From the NCBI RefSeq assembly GCF_007474545.1, contig NZ_VKOG01000004.1, positions 124,001 to 188,000 of the forward strand: a DNA stretch of 64,000 bases, written 5' to 3'. Under the pieces are notes generated by a model. That model did no database searches and was not told the origin of the DNA. It saw only the letters and a program-made list of their open reading frames with translations. The position numbers and the translations under genes are program-made. This stretch comes from Chryseobacterium binzhouense. GTDB lineage: Bacteria > Bacteroidota > Bacteroidia > Flavobacteriales > Weeksellaceae. Positions 8,791 to 17,977 of the stretch are shown piece after piece; position 1 is the stretch's first letter; each line of letters opens with the position of its first letter.

Positions 8791-10560
8791 ATGTCTAAAA
8801 CAACTCAACCAACTAATTACCCAGCTCTTTACACATTAATTTTGGTGTTTTTCTTCTGGGGTTTTATTGCTGCAGGAAACAGTATTTTTATTCCGTTTTG
8901 TAAAAATTATTTTTCTCTCGACCAATTTCAGTCGCAGCTCATTGACTTTGCTTTTTACACAGCATATTTTCTTGGTGCGTTATTACTTTTTATTTTTAGT
9001 ACAATAAAAGGAATAGACATAATCGGAAAATGGGGATACAAGAAAAGTATCGTTTATGGTCTCTTACTTTCCGCCATAGGAGCAGCAATTATGATTATTG
9101 CTGTTAAAAGCAATGTATATTACGGAATGCTGATCGGTTTGTTTGTAGTAGCACTTGGCTTCTCTATCCAGCAGACTGCCGCAAACCCTTTTGCCGTTTT
9201 GTTGGGAGATCCAAAAACAGGAACCAGTCGTCAAAACCTTGCCGGAGGTGTGAACTCTTTCGGAACCTCTATAGGACCAATTATTGTTGGTTTGGCTCTT
9301 TTCGGAACCACAGCTACCGTAGATGATGATCAGATTAAACATTTAGCATTAGATAAAGTTATTTTGCTGTATACTGCTGTCGGAGCCTTATTTCTAATTG
9401 CTGCTGGAATTTTTCATTTTTCTAAAAAACTGCCTGCAGGAATTTCTACCGAACCAATGGAAAAAGCAGGAAAAGCAAGAGTAAACCTCATTGTGATGAC
9501 TATTCTTGTTATTATTTGCTTCATCCCTGTTTTTGCAAGCTATAATTCTGATGCCGCTAAAAAAATTGTAACTTTTAATGATGAAATAACCGTTTTAGAC
9601 AACAGCAAAAAAACTGAGACTAATGCCGTTGTAATAGAAAATATTCAGAAAGATATTGATGCTAAAAAGGCAGAGCTGCAGGAAATAAAACATCCTTTAG
9701 AAAAAACAAGAATGTATTATTTGGGAGCTGCTTTACTATCAGTAGTTCTTTGTCTGGTATACGCCAATACAAGCTCGAAGAAAAACCCTGAAGGATGGGG
9801 AGCAATGAAATATCCTCAACTAGTTTTGGGTATGCTTGCCATTCTTGCTTACGTAGGTGTAGAAGTTGCTATTGGAAGTAATCTGGGGGAATTATTAAGT
9901 CTACCGGAATTTGGCGGACATCAGTCCTCAGATCTCGCTCCGTATATTTCGATGTATTGGGGGAGTTTAATGATCGGAAGATGGACGGGTGCTATTACCG
10001 TTTTCAACCTAAACAAGCAGCAGCAAATGCTTGCGACAATCATTGTACCTTTTATTGCATTTTTAGTAATTATCGGAATCAATGTAATTGCACAAAAGGA
10101 TATGTCTAATCTTTATTTCTATGCGATCTGTATTGTCATTCAGGTAATTTTATTCCTTGTCAGCAAAAACAAACCTGCGCTTACACTGATTATTTTCGGT
10201 CTTTTTGGAGTAATTGCCATGATTGTAGGTTTAATGACAACAGGAAATTTTGCCATTTATGCTTTCTTATCCGGAGGATTAGCCTGTAGTATTATGTGGC
10301 CGTCAATTTTCACGCTAGCCATTACCGGTTTAGGAAAATATACTGCTCAAGGATCTGCATTTTTAGTTATGATGATTTTAGGTGGTGGAATCATTCCTCC
10401 GCTTCAGGGAAAACTTTCCGATATTATAGGAATTCACAGCTCATATATCATTCCTGTAATCTGTTTTGCTTATATTACTCTATTTGCTTATCTTGCAAAG
10501 CAAACCCTTAGCAGACAGGGAATTGATGTTGACGTTTTAGAATCTGAAGGTGCACACTAA
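8791..10560 (+). CDS. FucP/GluP-like MFS sugar transporter
   Basis: Major facilitator transporter related to the glucose/galactose/fucose-proton symporters of the FucP family. The signature [15 protein letters not shown] near residues 127-141 and [17 protein letters not shown] are characteristic of GluP and NagP proteins. At 589 residues it is well above the usual 400-440: a polar, partly coiled insert (about 245-305, with [18 protein letters not shown]) follows the first helix bundle, and an extra membrane pair seems present around 395-475. Its sugar is not determinable; a nearby GlcNAc-kinase-like gene makes an amino sugar plausible. The following gene overlaps its last codons. Confidence 0.85.
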   Translation: MSKTTQPTNYPALYTLILVFFFWGFIAAGNSIFIPFCKNYFSLDQFQSQLIDFAFYTAYFLGALLLFIFSTIKGIDIIGKWGYKKSIVYGLLLSAIGAAIMIIAVKSNVYYGMLIGLFVVALGFSIQQTAANPFAVLLGDPKTGTSRQNLAGGVNSFGTSIGPIIVGLALFGTTATVDDDQIKHLALDKVILLYTAVGALFLIAAGIFHFSKKLPAGISTEPMEKAGKARVNLIVMTILVIICFIPVFASYNSDAAKKIVTFNDEITVLDNSKKTETNAVVIENIQKDIDAKKAELQEIKHPLEKTRMYYLGAALLSVVLCLVYANTSSKKNPEGWGAMKYPQLVLGMLAILAYVGVEVAIGSNLGELLSLPEFGGHQSSDLAPYISMYWGSLMIGRWTGAITVFNLNKQQQMLATIIVPFIAFLVIIGINVIAQKDMSNLYFYAICIVIQVILFLVSKNKPALTLIIFGLFGVIAMIVGLMTTGNFAIYAFLSGGLACSIMWPSIFTLAITGLGKYTAQGSAFLVMMILGGGIIPPLQGKLSDIIGIHSSYIIPVICFAYITLFAYLAKQTLSRQGIDVDVLESEGAH

Positions 10561-11611
10561 GAATACAAAAACATATCATAAAAAAAGATTTTGGGCAGCT
10601 ATATTGGTTGTCCAAATTCTTTTATTTTATGTTTTATCTAAAATACAGACAGCAATTTCTTTTTTCGAAAACTTTTTTGAGTTTCAAAAAAAGATTCATC
10701 TTCTATTATTTGCCTGGCAGCCGTTTTCTATAGGAGATGCAATGTATGTTTCAGCCGGAATATTTATCCTTTTTTTATTCATTAAAATTTTAAAAAAAAG
10801 AACCCGAAGTAGCGCATTGCTGAAAATGCTGATTTTCATTAACTCATTTTATTTCATATATCAGATTTTCTGGGGAATGTTGTATTTTCAGACACCTTTA
10901 ATCACGAGACTTCCTGAAACAGAAATTACCATTGATAAAAGAAAAAGACTTGCACTGGAATATCTTAAAAAGGCAAAAGCAACCCGGGAGCTTGTTCGGG
11001 AAGACCAAAACGGAGTTTTTATTTTAAATGATATTGCTGCGGTTCAAAATGAAATTTTAAGTAATCAAAATAAGCTTCCAGTGCTTATTACAGACAAAAA
11101 AAGTTACAATGTCAATTCTCTTAAGAGCAGTTTGTTCTCAGAATTCATGAGTTTTACGGGAATTTTGGGTTATTATAATCCATTCACGGCTGAAGCACAA
11201 TATAACAACAATTTACCATCTTCTTACCTGCCCTTCACCATTTCACACGAAAGTTCACATCAAATGGGTTTTGCGCGTGAACAGGAAGCTAATTTTGTGG
11301 GATATTTAATTGGTGTATCTTCTCAGAATACAGATTTACGGTACAGCACAGAGTATTTCACTTTAAAAAGCCTTTTGAACTCAATCATTCAGGAAGACGA
11401 AGAATTTGTAAAATTTGTCTTGGATAATTATTCTGAAGGAATGAAGAGAGACAGAATGTATGAAAAGCAATTCGTCATGCAGCACCAGGGTCTGATGAAT
11501 GATTTTTTTGGTTTTACCAACAATCTCTTTTTAAAAAGCAATCAGCAGGAAGGCTCGGTTACCTATTCTTATTTTGTTGATCTTTTAGTTCGTTATAAGA
11601 GCTTCAAATAA
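10550..11611 (+). CDS. DUF3810 membrane protein, putative zinc metallopeptidase
   Basis: A 353-residue protein of the DUF3810 family. Three hydrophobic segments lie at about 14-31, 62-80 and 92-112, and a soluble C-terminal part carries an HExxH zinc motif, HESSH (233-237), followed by a possible third ligand in REQEAN (243-248). This is the layout of a membrane-anchored zinc peptidase, but no substrate is known for the family. Translation starts at a GTG that overlaps the transporter stop codon by 11 bases, so coupling of the two is likely. A hairpin follows the stop directly. Confidence 0.85.
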   Translation: MHTKNTKTYHKKRFWAAILVVQILLFYVLSKIQTAISFFENFFEFQKKIHLLLFAWQPFSIGDAMYVSAGIFILFLFIKILKKRTRSSALLKMLIFINSFYFIYQIFWGMLYFQTPLITRLPETEITIDKRKRLALEYLKKAKATRELVREDQNGVFILNDIAAVQNEILSNQNKLPVLITDKKSYNVNSLKSSLFSEFMSFTGILGYYNPFTAEAQYNNNLPSSYLPFTISHESSHQMGFAREQEANFVGYLIGVSSQNTDLRYSTEYFTLKSLLNSIIQEDEEFVKFVLDNYSEGMKRDRMYEKQFVMQHQGLMNDFFGFTNNLFLKSNQQEGSVTYSYFVDLLVRYKSFK

Positions 11612-11615
11612 AAAA

Positions 11616-11641
11616 AGAATCGTATCAGGCGATACGATTCT
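11616..11641. terminator. Hairpin terminator after the DUF3810 gene
   Basis: A perfect 11-base stem (AGAATCGTATC with GATACGATTCT) and a four-base loop AGGC, 5 bases after the stop codon. A run of seven A lies before it, which gives a T tail for transcripts of the opposite strand, so it may serve both directions. Confidence 0.75.
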
Positions 11642-12068
11642 AAAAACACAAATGATGAAAAAAAATTTATTACCTTGACTTGTTCCCTCATTCAAGGCGA
11701 TGTAAAATTACAATTATTTTTCTAATTTCAAAACTCTTTGTGTAAAAATATGAACATTTTAAGAAAATTTTATGAGTTAAAATTTCATATTTTTCCCTCT
11801 TTTCTCTATACAATGATTTATAAAATTCATCATATCTAATATTGAAAGTAGTCTATAGAATTATCTTGACTAAACATATTAAAATAAATTCAAACTTAAT
11901 AATTCCTGTAGATTTAAATTTTAACTTTTTTTATATTACAGCATTTGAATCTCTGCAATGAGCGATAAAAATTGATTATTAAGGAATAATAAAAATCTCC
12001 TACTTAAAAATATATCAATGTGAAACTGTTTTAAAATAATTATTCAAGTAAAATCTTAAATTCCAAAA
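11642..12068. other. AT-rich intergenic stretch without a gene
   Basis: About 430 bases of very AT-rich sequence. It holds a second hairpin at 11675-11699 (CCTTGA pairing with TCAAGG) followed, on the minus strand, by a T run at about 11660-11667; this could end transcripts of the orphan gene at 12069-12743. I see no open frame of convincing composition, no tRNA and no repeat beyond simple AT tracts. Confidence 0.5.
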
Positions 12069-12743
12069 TCAATTGCAAATTGTAAGATAGTTCTGATTTC
12101 TCAAGTGAATTTTAACCAGAGCCTTAGACTTTAGCTCATAGTACATACTCTGATCGAATGCCTCAACCTCTTTAAGCTTGTAGTCAATAAAATCTGCAAT
12201 TTTTGTTACTGAATGATAAAATGTTGTGTACAAAGATATATCTACAGTGTTTCCTGATTTTGGCAAAAAAGCTTTTAGAAAAGGTAGCTTTTTTTGATGG
12301 TTGGTATAATCTATACAAAATCCGGTTTTTTCCGGCATTTCCAGGATTGTATGATGATTAATGTAATTAAGGATGTTTTCATTTTCTTTCACAATTTTAT
12401 TTTTGCAGAAATAAAGATTAATTCGGTCTAAAATAATCTGCGCATACTCCATCATTGATATTATCTCTATTTCAGAAACAGGTTTAAATTTCATATCATA
12501 ATGGCTAAAGGACAATCCAAAATTTTCATACTTTGGAAACGACAAACTACGTATTTCCAGTGCAGCATCCGTAACAAGCTTATCATCCAGAAAACTATAA
12601 CAAACATATTCTTTATACATGTTCTTCATATAAAGAAGAAAGTCAGTTTCAGAGCTATTGATATTATTCTCAAACCATTTTTCAAGGTTATCGTAATAAC
12701 TATTTTCAAAATCTTTAAAATTCAAATAAAAAGGCACTTTCAT
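12069..12743 (-). CDS. Orphan hypothetical protein
   Basis: A 224-residue protein with no domain I recognise. It lacks a signal peptide and membrane segments and is rich in Asn, Tyr, Phe, Ile and Lys. The second half looks mixed alpha/beta, with a long central helix (EIISMMEYAQIILDRINLYF). It is flanked by the longest gene-free stretches of the window on both sides, and its codons are more AT-rich than those of the neighbours, so recent acquisition is possible. A -7 box and a palindrome lie about 90 to 120 bases upstream. Confidence 0.6.
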   Translation of the reverse strand: MKVPFYLNFKDFENSYYDNLEKWFENNINSSETDFLLYMKNMYKEYVCYSFLDDKLVTDAALEIRSLSFPKYENFGLSFSHYDMKFKPVSEIEIISMMEYAQIILDRINLYFCKNKIVKENENILNYINHHTILEMPEKTGFCIDYTNHQKKLPFLKAFLPKSGNTVDISLYTTFYHSVTKIADFIDYKLKEVEAFDQSMYYELKSKALVKIHLRNQNYLTICN

Positions 12744-12832
12744 TGGTCAATATTTATTGTTAATGGTCATTTATTACCGTATTGTACTATTGCAACCAGA
12801 ATTAATGATTCAATAGCTATATATTATTGAAG

Positions 12833-12840
12833 CAAATGTA
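12833..12840 (-). promoter_or_regulatory. Putative -7 box for the orphan gene
   Basis: TACATTTG on the minus strand fits TAnnTTTG, 89 bases before the start of the orphan gene. A TTG on the same strand lies 14 bases further upstream, somewhat short for a -33 element. Confidence 0.4.
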
Positions 12841-12851
12841 AATGCGTAATG

Positions 12852-12866
12852 CGACAAAACTTGTCG
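12852..12866. promoter_or_regulatory. Operator-like palindrome CGACAA-aac-TTGTCG
   Basis: Perfect six-base arms around a three-base spacer, GC-richer than its surroundings, overlapping the -33 region of the putative orphan-gene promoter. The position suits a repressor or activator site; no regulator is encoded nearby. Confidence 0.35.
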
Positions 12867-13078
12867 TGTTTAAATTGAATATTGATTATTTTTTAAAGAA
12901 TTTAAATTATTAGTTGGTAAGTATTTTGATTACTAAAATAACATCACATTGGGTTATGAGTTCTTTCTTTAAATATAAAACACAATATTATAATTATTAA
13001 TTTCATTATCAAAACTCATAAAATTACCATTTACATATTATTTTAATAAAATTTAACAGTTATACAAAAATAATTATG
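12867..13078. other. AT-rich intergenic stretch
   Basis: Together with 12744-12832 this makes up the 390-base gap between divergent genes. Apart from the boxes listed separately I see only AT-rich sequence without open frames or repeats. Confidence 0.4.
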
Positions 13079-13086
13079 TAAATTTG
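13079..13086 (+). promoter_or_regulatory. Putative -7 box for the small lipoprotein
   Basis: TAAATTTG, a full match to TAnnTTTG, 47 bases before the ATG at 13134. Confidence 0.45.
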
Positions 13087-13133
13087 CATCACACTAAATA
13101 TTAATATGAAACCTATTAAAATTCACAACTGCA

Positions 13134-13517
13134 ATGAAAACAAAACTATTTACTTTAGGAATTTTATATTCTCTGATTGCCTGCACACATTCCGCAAAAG
13201 ATGCAGATGCTAAAACAACTGTACAAACAGAAGTTAATACTAATGATGATGAAATTATAAGAGAAACCATTACTGATCGTCATGGTGAGCAAATGGAGAT
13301 TATTAGAAATCAAACCAAGAACACCATAGTTATAAGACTGAACGGAACATCGTACGAGCTGTATAAAAATCAGGAAAACCCCGGTTATTCTACATCTGAC
13401 AATAAATATCAATTTACAGAAAATAAAAAAGACGTTACATTTCTGAAAAAAGACGCAGATATGGTTTTGTTTCACGGAGAGAAATCTCCCAACAATGAAA
13501 AAATAGCTTCACAATAA
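13134..13517 (+). CDS. Small lipoprotein, possibly MliC-like
   Basis: A 127-residue protein with a lipoprotein signal peptide: the lipobox LIAC places the lipidated cysteine at residue 17. The mature part starts with a Thr/Asp-rich linker (about 18-45), then a short beta-rich domain (NTIVIRLNGTSYELYKNQ, NKYQFTENKKDVTFL). The strand pattern and length recall periplasmic MliC-type lysozyme inhibitors, but the conserved residues are not clear enough to assign it. It is probably anchored in the outer or inner membrane. The gene stands alone and ends at a strong bidirectional terminator. Confidence 0.75.
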   Translation: MKTKLFTLGILYSLIACTHSAKDADAKTTVQTEVNTNDDEIIRETITDRHGEQMEIIRNQTKNTIVIRLNGTSYELYKNQENPGYSTSDNKYQFTENKKDVTFLKKDADMVLFHGEKSPNNEKIASQ

Positions 13518-13550
13518 AAAAAACGGTGCTTCCATAGCACCGTTTTTTTT
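13516..13550. terminator. Bidirectional terminator between convergent genes
   Basis: A stem ACGGTGCT/AGCACCGT around the loop TCCAT, flanked by A8 on the left and T8 on the right, so it can stop transcription in both directions. It separates the plus-strand lipoprotein gene from the minus-strand FAD oxidoreductase and overlaps both stop codons. Confidence 0.9.
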
Positions 13551-14580
13551 AAAATCTATTTAAAGAAATTTCTTCATGTAAAGGAATGTCTTTTTCTATA
13601 AAATCGAATAACGCTTTTGAAAAATAGCAGCCGTTTAAAATACCTCTCGCTCCCAATCCGTTAAAAACATACAGATCATCAAGTTCAGGATGCTTTCCTA
13701 TAATAGGACGGCGGTCTTTTACAGTAGGTCTAAAACCAAAATGTACCTCTTTAACATCAAATTCGTTATGATAAAATTCGGATAATCCATTTTTCAGCTG
13801 CTCAACGGCAGAGTCATCTATACTTTCGTGGAGCTGATCGCGATCATAAGTTCCTCCGTAAAAATAAAGTTCACTATTTAATTGAAACAGAAAATGCTTT
13901 TTCTTAATGGTTATATTGTGTTTAAGCGAGTGTGAAAGTTTCACCCTAATATGATGACCTTTATTAGGATTTACTGGAATATCAGAAAAATAAGGGTTTA
14001 ATCTTACTCCCATTCCTTCACAAAATACAATATGCTTAAATTTAAATTCTTTATAAGTGTTTTCTAAGATATCTAAAATGTTATAATCAAAACATTCAGT
14101 AATAAAGTTATTATTGTGAGATAAGAAGTTTATCATTCCATGAAAAAAGCCTTCTACATTAAGTCTTGCAGATTGATTTACTTTCCCCGTGCTAAAATCA
14201 TTTTTAACGGTATTTAAAGGAATGAATTTTTTATCAAGAAAGTTATTAAGATCGGTATGGTCAGACTTTTTCAGCCATAATTTTTGTTCGTTTTCATCAT
14301 GGAAAATACGATGAATAGGTGCATCAATCAAATAGTTTTCTCCGGTATATTCAGCGATTTCACTTAGTGTTTTCCGTAGGAAATCAATCTGTTCCTGAGC
14401 TTTCCAAAAGGTAGTAAATTTTTTAAGCACAACAGGATTGATGATCCCTGCCGAAATTTGAGATGCACTTTTTTTATCTTCCGAATAAATAATAAATGAT
14501 TTGTCATTCAAAATAAGCTGATGCGCAAAAAAGAGTGCCGCATAACCGTCACCAACAATAATATAATCTACATTTTGCAT
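13549..14580 (-). CDS. FAD-dependent oxidoreductase (DadA/ThiO-like)
   Basis: A 343-residue flavoprotein. The N-terminus MQNVDYIIVGDGYAALF is a dinucleotide-binding beta-alpha-beta with GxG at residues 10-12; the C-terminal part carries HFGFRPTVKDRRPIIG, typical of D-amino-acid oxidase/glycine oxidase-like enzymes. The frame is open upstream to 14850, but the extra 90 residues overlap the end of gldN and look random, so I take the ATG at 14580. The substrate is unknown. It follows the gldN terminator by a few bases and therefore probably depends on readthrough or its own weak promoter. Confidence 0.85.
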   Translation of the reverse strand: MQNVDYIIVGDGYAALFFAHQLILNDKSFIIYSEDKKSASQISAGIINPVVLKKFTTFWKAQEQIDFLRKTLSEIAEYTGENYLIDAPIHRIFHDENEQKLWLKKSDHTDLNNFLDKKFIPLNTVKNDFSTGKVNQSARLNVEGFFHGMINFLSHNNNFITECFDYNILDILENTYKEFKFKHIVFCEGMGVRLNPYFSDIPVNPNKGHHIRVKLSHSLKHNITIKKKHFLFQLNSELYFYGGTYDRDQLHESIDDSAVEQLKNGLSEFYHNEFDVKEVHFGFRPTVKDRRPIIGKHPELDDLYVFNGLGARGILNGCYFSKALFDFIEKDIPLHEEISLNRF

Positions 14581-14584
14581 AATA

Positions 14585-14616
14585 AAAAAACCTGAGTAAA
14601 AGTACTCAGGTTTTTT
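14585..14616 (-). terminator. Terminator of the gldKLMN operon
   Basis: A 14-base stem with core CCTGAGTA/TACTCAGG, loop AAAG, with A6 and T6 at the outer ends, 19 bases after the gldN stop codon. Confidence 0.88.
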
Positions 14617-14635
14617 ATAAATATCAAGCGAAATT

Positions 14636-15574
14636 TTAGTAATTCCACATATCATTTTCCATTTGAAGAATCTGTTCTTTGATTCTTTCACTTTCAGCCA
14701 ACTGCTCTTCAGAGTTTCTTGGAATATAATCTTTGATTTTACCATCACCAAGACCCGTTGAAGATTTATAAATAATTGAAGAGAATCTTCTCGCATTAAT
14801 GATGTCATCAAAAGATAAATCTGCAGATGAATTAGCTCTGTTGAACACATAATTATTAGCTAAAATCTCTCTCGCTTTTGGATAGTATACCCAAAAAAGA
14901 TCAATTAAATCATTTGCTCCCTCTAAAGGCATACCGTCCGGAGTAGTTCTACCAATCATTTGCGGATCTGGTCCCATAGCAGCAATACCCAACGGTCTGT
15001 ACTTCATTTGACCATCTCTTTTATCAATGAACCACATGCCCATTATTTTTAAAACTTTAACTTTATCGGTAGTAGTCTCAAAAATATCCGTTAATTCTTT
15101 TTTCTCTTGTTCTGTAAGTTGTCTGCCACTATTAAGAATATTTACCGCTTCATCGTCAACCCTAACACTTGTTAACCTATCTTTAATTTGTTGCGGAGTA
15201 AGCCTTTGAACAAAATTTTCATCATCATAAACTTCTTCAATTTGTCCATTTAAAGCTGCATCCAACAAAGTTTTGTATAAAGATCTGGTATTCTTTGATA
15301 GCAATCCATTTGGATTATCATAATAGAAAGGTTGATTGATTTTGTCATTCATGTCAATAATCTCCCAAACCATTATACTTTTAAGAATATCTTTTTCGTC
15401 AACAAAACCATATTCTAATGGAGTTACTTTATTGCTTATCATTGTGTCGCCAACTTTCCTCATATTCTCATCCCTCATCTGTCTGAACTCTTCTGGAGAG
15501 GAAGCATTTAGAATAGTCTGAGAAAATGCAAACCCAGAAGCTAATATTAAAAAACTGCTAATATACTTTTTCAT
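14636..15574 (-). CDS. gldN: Gliding motility/T9SS protein GldN
   Basis: Periplasmic partner of GldK in the ring of the type IX secretion system (PorN in Porphyromonas). The 312-residue protein starts with a signal peptide (MKKYISSFLILASGFAFSQ) and contains the family core ILKSIMVWEIIDMNDKINQP followed by KVLKIMGMWFIDKRDGQMKYRPLGI. Length agrees with known GldN. It is the last gene of gldKLMN, 22 bases after gldM, and is followed by a strong terminator. Confidence 0.96.
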   Translation of the reverse strand: MKKYISSFLILASGFAFSQTILNASSPEEFRQMRDENMRKVGDTMISNKVTPLEYGFVDEKDILKSIMVWEIIDMNDKINQPFYYDNPNGLLSKNTRSLYKTLLDAALNGQIEEVYDDENFVQRLTPQQIKDRLTSVRVDDEAVNILNSGRQLTEQEKKELTDIFETTTDKVKVLKIMGMWFIDKRDGQMKYRPLGIAAMGPDPQMIGRTTPDGMPLEGANDLIDLFWVYYPKAREILANNYVFNRANSSADLSFDDIINARRFSSIIYKSSTGLGDGKIKDYIPRNSEEQLAESERIKEQILQMENDMWNY

Positions 15575-15596
15575 AACACTTTATATTTCTCTTAAA

Positions 15597-17189
15597 CTAT
15601 TGAATATTGATTAATACAGGTGAGATATTTGGAACAATCATATTACCTAATCCCGTTGCTTGAGCTTTAATTTCAAAAATGTAAACTCCATCACCTGGTC
15701 TAAGATTCTTGAATAATCCTGCTGCATTTTGAAGCGAATTACCTTGAACTAAAATTGATGCTCTGCCTGGAACCCTTACCATAAATGATGTTACATTAAA
15801 TGAAACTGGGAAATCAAAATCAGGTATTACGGCTTGCAATTGTTGATTTTCAACAGATGTTGCAGGCATTGTCAAAGAATTCTTTCCTCTAATTTGACCT
15901 TGAGGCGGGGGAACATTCTTTATTCTATATTCAAAAACCTGAGAAATGCTTTTACCACTTGGGTCAGTTCCCGACAAAGTTAATTTTAAAACATTACCTG
16001 CTCCTGGTTTCACATCCCATTTACCATTACCTTTGCTTTTCACTACAGCTCCAGGAGCTGACAATGACAATTTAGAATTATCAGCACCCAAAATAGAACC
16101 AGATACTGGGTTATCAAGGTTTCTATACATCACATTCATTTTATCTGCAGATAGTAATAAACCTTGTTGCAGTTTTACTTCCTGTGGACCAGCAATTACA
16201 TTATAAGTGTGCGTAAAAGGAAACTGCTGAGCTTTTCCAGAAGCATCTAACAAAGTAATTACTCCACCAATTTTCTTTTCACCAAGACCACCAGTGTTCA
16301 AAGGTAAATACCCTTTACCATTTTCCTGTCTGCTTACGCCACTCATACTGATTTTGTTGCTGTTGGAGTAATTACCCAACATTACAACAGCTTCTGCTTT
16401 TTTACCAACTATTACATCCGTAGGTGCAGAAACAATAGCTTCGTAGCTAGAAAATTTAATGCTTGCATCAACTTTTTCCTGAAGCATCATGGCTAAAGCA
16501 TCAGACTGTACGTTTCTTGCATCATTCTGAATAATCTCCAAATTAGAGATTGCAGCTATTAATGGCTGATTGTAGAATTTATTTTGAAACCAAGTTTTTC
16601 CATTTGGAGATTTTCCGTTCGGATATTCTGCGATTAAAGATGTATTGGCTCTGTCAACCAACTTTTTCAACTGCTGATTTCCACCGAATTTAGTATTAAT
16701 GTAATTTCTTACTTCATCCAGTTTTTTCTTCAATTCTAAAGCATTTGAAGAAGGAGTATTCTCATCACCTTCCTTAAAAAAATACTCAGTTGTTGCCTCA
16801 TTGTTATTCAATGCTGCAAAGTTTTCCTGAACATCAATTTCTTTTCCTGTTACAGGATTTTTATCTACAAATTCAGATTGCTTTTTTAATTTTCTTTTAA
16901 CATCTTCAGCATAACCTACCAAATCATCAATCTTTACTTTTAAAATCTTATAATCCTCCCAAGGCTGTGCATAAGTATCTGGAACCTGCTGAGCTTTTGC
17001 TTCTAAGGTTTTTTCAAAGATATCCTTATTCTTTTGCTCTGTAAGAGATCTTGTTTCATTTAATGCTTTTGTAGAATCATAATATGACCTAATGATTTCA
17101 ACGTCAATATTTAGGGCCATCATTGCGATGAACACCAAATACATTAGGTTGATCATCTTCTGACGTGGAGTCTGTTTTCCTTTTGCCAT
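15597..17189 (-). CDS. gldM: Gliding motility/T9SS motor protein GldM
   Basis: GldM (PorM) is the long periplasmic shaft of the T9SS motor, anchored in the inner membrane by one helix that, with GldL, converts proton flow into rotation. The single membrane segment is at about 11-30 (INLMYLVFIAMMALNID), beginning right after MAKGKQTPRQK as in other GldM proteins. The long periplasmic part holds the successive D1-D4 domains, ending VPNISPVLINIQ. The 530-residue length is normal. It starts 38 bases after gldL. Confidence 0.96.
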   Translation of the reverse strand: MAKGKQTPRQKMINLMYLVFIAMMALNIDVEIIRSYYDSTKALNETRSLTEQKNKDIFEKTLEAKAQQVPDTYAQPWEDYKILKVKIDDLVGYAEDVKRKLKKQSEFVDKNPVTGKEIDVQENFAALNNNEATTEYFFKEGDENTPSSNALELKKKLDEVRNYINTKFGGNQQLKKLVDRANTSLIAEYPNGKSPNGKTWFQNKFYNQPLIAAISNLEIIQNDARNVQSDALAMMLQEKVDASIKFSSYEAIVSAPTDVIVGKKAEAVVMLGNYSNSNKISMSGVSRQENGKGYLPLNTGGLGEKKIGGVITLLDASGKAQQFPFTHTYNVIAGPQEVKLQQGLLLSADKMNVMYRNLDNPVSGSILGADNSKLSLSAPGAVVKSKGNGKWDVKPGAGNVLKLTLSGTDPSGKSISQVFEYRIKNVPPPQGQIRGKNSLTMPATSVENQQLQAVIPDFDFPVSFNVTSFMVRVPGRASILVQGNSLQNAAGLFKNLRPGDGVYIFEIKAQATGLGNMIVPNISPVLINIQ

Positions 17190-17227
17190 TCTCTTTTCTT
17201 TAGTTTTGTTTAATTAATGGTTCAGGA

Positions 17228-17920
17228 TTATGACTTCATAGCAGTTAACATACCACCGTAAACTCTGTTTAAATTGTTTAAGTTAGCTGTTAAACCTTGT
17301 AATTCTTGATTAAACTTCTCAGACTGTTCTGCAGATTTCTGCATATCTGCTACGTATTGTTTAGCAAATTCTGCTTGTCTCTGACCGTTTTCCAACTGCA
17401 TTGCATAAAGAGCATTCATACTTTCCATATGCTGAGCAGCTTTATTTAACTGATCATTATATTTATGAGTAGAAGCAGATACATCAACAGTCTGGTTGAT
17501 CTGATCTACAGAGTTTGAAAACTTATCAATACCTGTTCTTAATCTGTCGAACAACTGCACATCAAGTTTTGCATCCTGAAGCATTTTATCCAACTTGTTT
17601 GAAAGAGAGTTTTCTAATTCTGCAAACTGAGCATTAGCACTTTTTGCACTGATATTTGAGTGTAAAGGATTTGGATTTGCATGCTTATCCAACAATTCAG
17701 GATAAACGTTTTCCCAAGCATAAGACTCTTCGTTTTTTGGAGGGTCAAAAGCAAAGATGATGAAAATAATTGCCTCAGTGATCAATCCTACTGTAAGAGC
17801 AATGTTTCCATTGATAGGTCCCAAGGTAATGTGAGTAATTTTAAGCCAAGCTCCAAGAATTACAATTGCAGCACCGAATGAATAAAAGAAGTTCATCCAA
17901 GCATCTTTAGTCTTAAACAT
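17228..17920 (-). CDS. gldL: Gliding motility/T9SS motor protein GldL
   Basis: Inner-membrane stator-like subunit (PorL) of the T9SS motor. Two transmembrane helices are at about 9-28 and 36-56; the second holds the glutamate-bearing segment LITEAIIFIIFAFDP, and a Glu in this helix is essential for the motor in relatives. The remaining C-terminal 170 residues form a cytoplasmic, coiled-coil-rich domain (DKLDKMLQDAKLDVQLFDRL). Length 230 is typical. It lies between gldK and gldM. Confidence 0.96.
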   Translation of the reverse strand: MFKTKDAWMNFFYSFGAAIVILGAWLKITHITLGPINGNIALTVGLITEAIIFIIFAFDPPKNEESYAWENVYPELLDKHANPNPLHSNISAKSANAQFAELENSLSNKLDKMLQDAKLDVQLFDRLRTGIDKFSNSVDQINQTVDVSASTHKYNDQLNKAAQHMESMNALYAMQLENGQRQAEFAKQYVADMQKSAEQSEKFNQELQGLTANLNNLNRVYGGMLTAMKS

Positions 17921-17977
17921 ATAAGTTAGTTTTTTTTAGTTTTAAAATAAATTGATATAAATAATTTAAGCAAAATA

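Noticed and set aside
11616-11700. Small RNA formed by two hairpins on the minus strand
   Set aside because: The hairpins fit terminators of the flanking genes; no promoter of adequate quality precedes them and no known RNA is recognised.
14581-14850. 90-residue N-terminal extension of the FAD oxidoreductase
   Set aside because: It overlaps gldN in another frame, passes through a strong terminator and has random composition; the Rossmann motif starts at the ATG at 14580.
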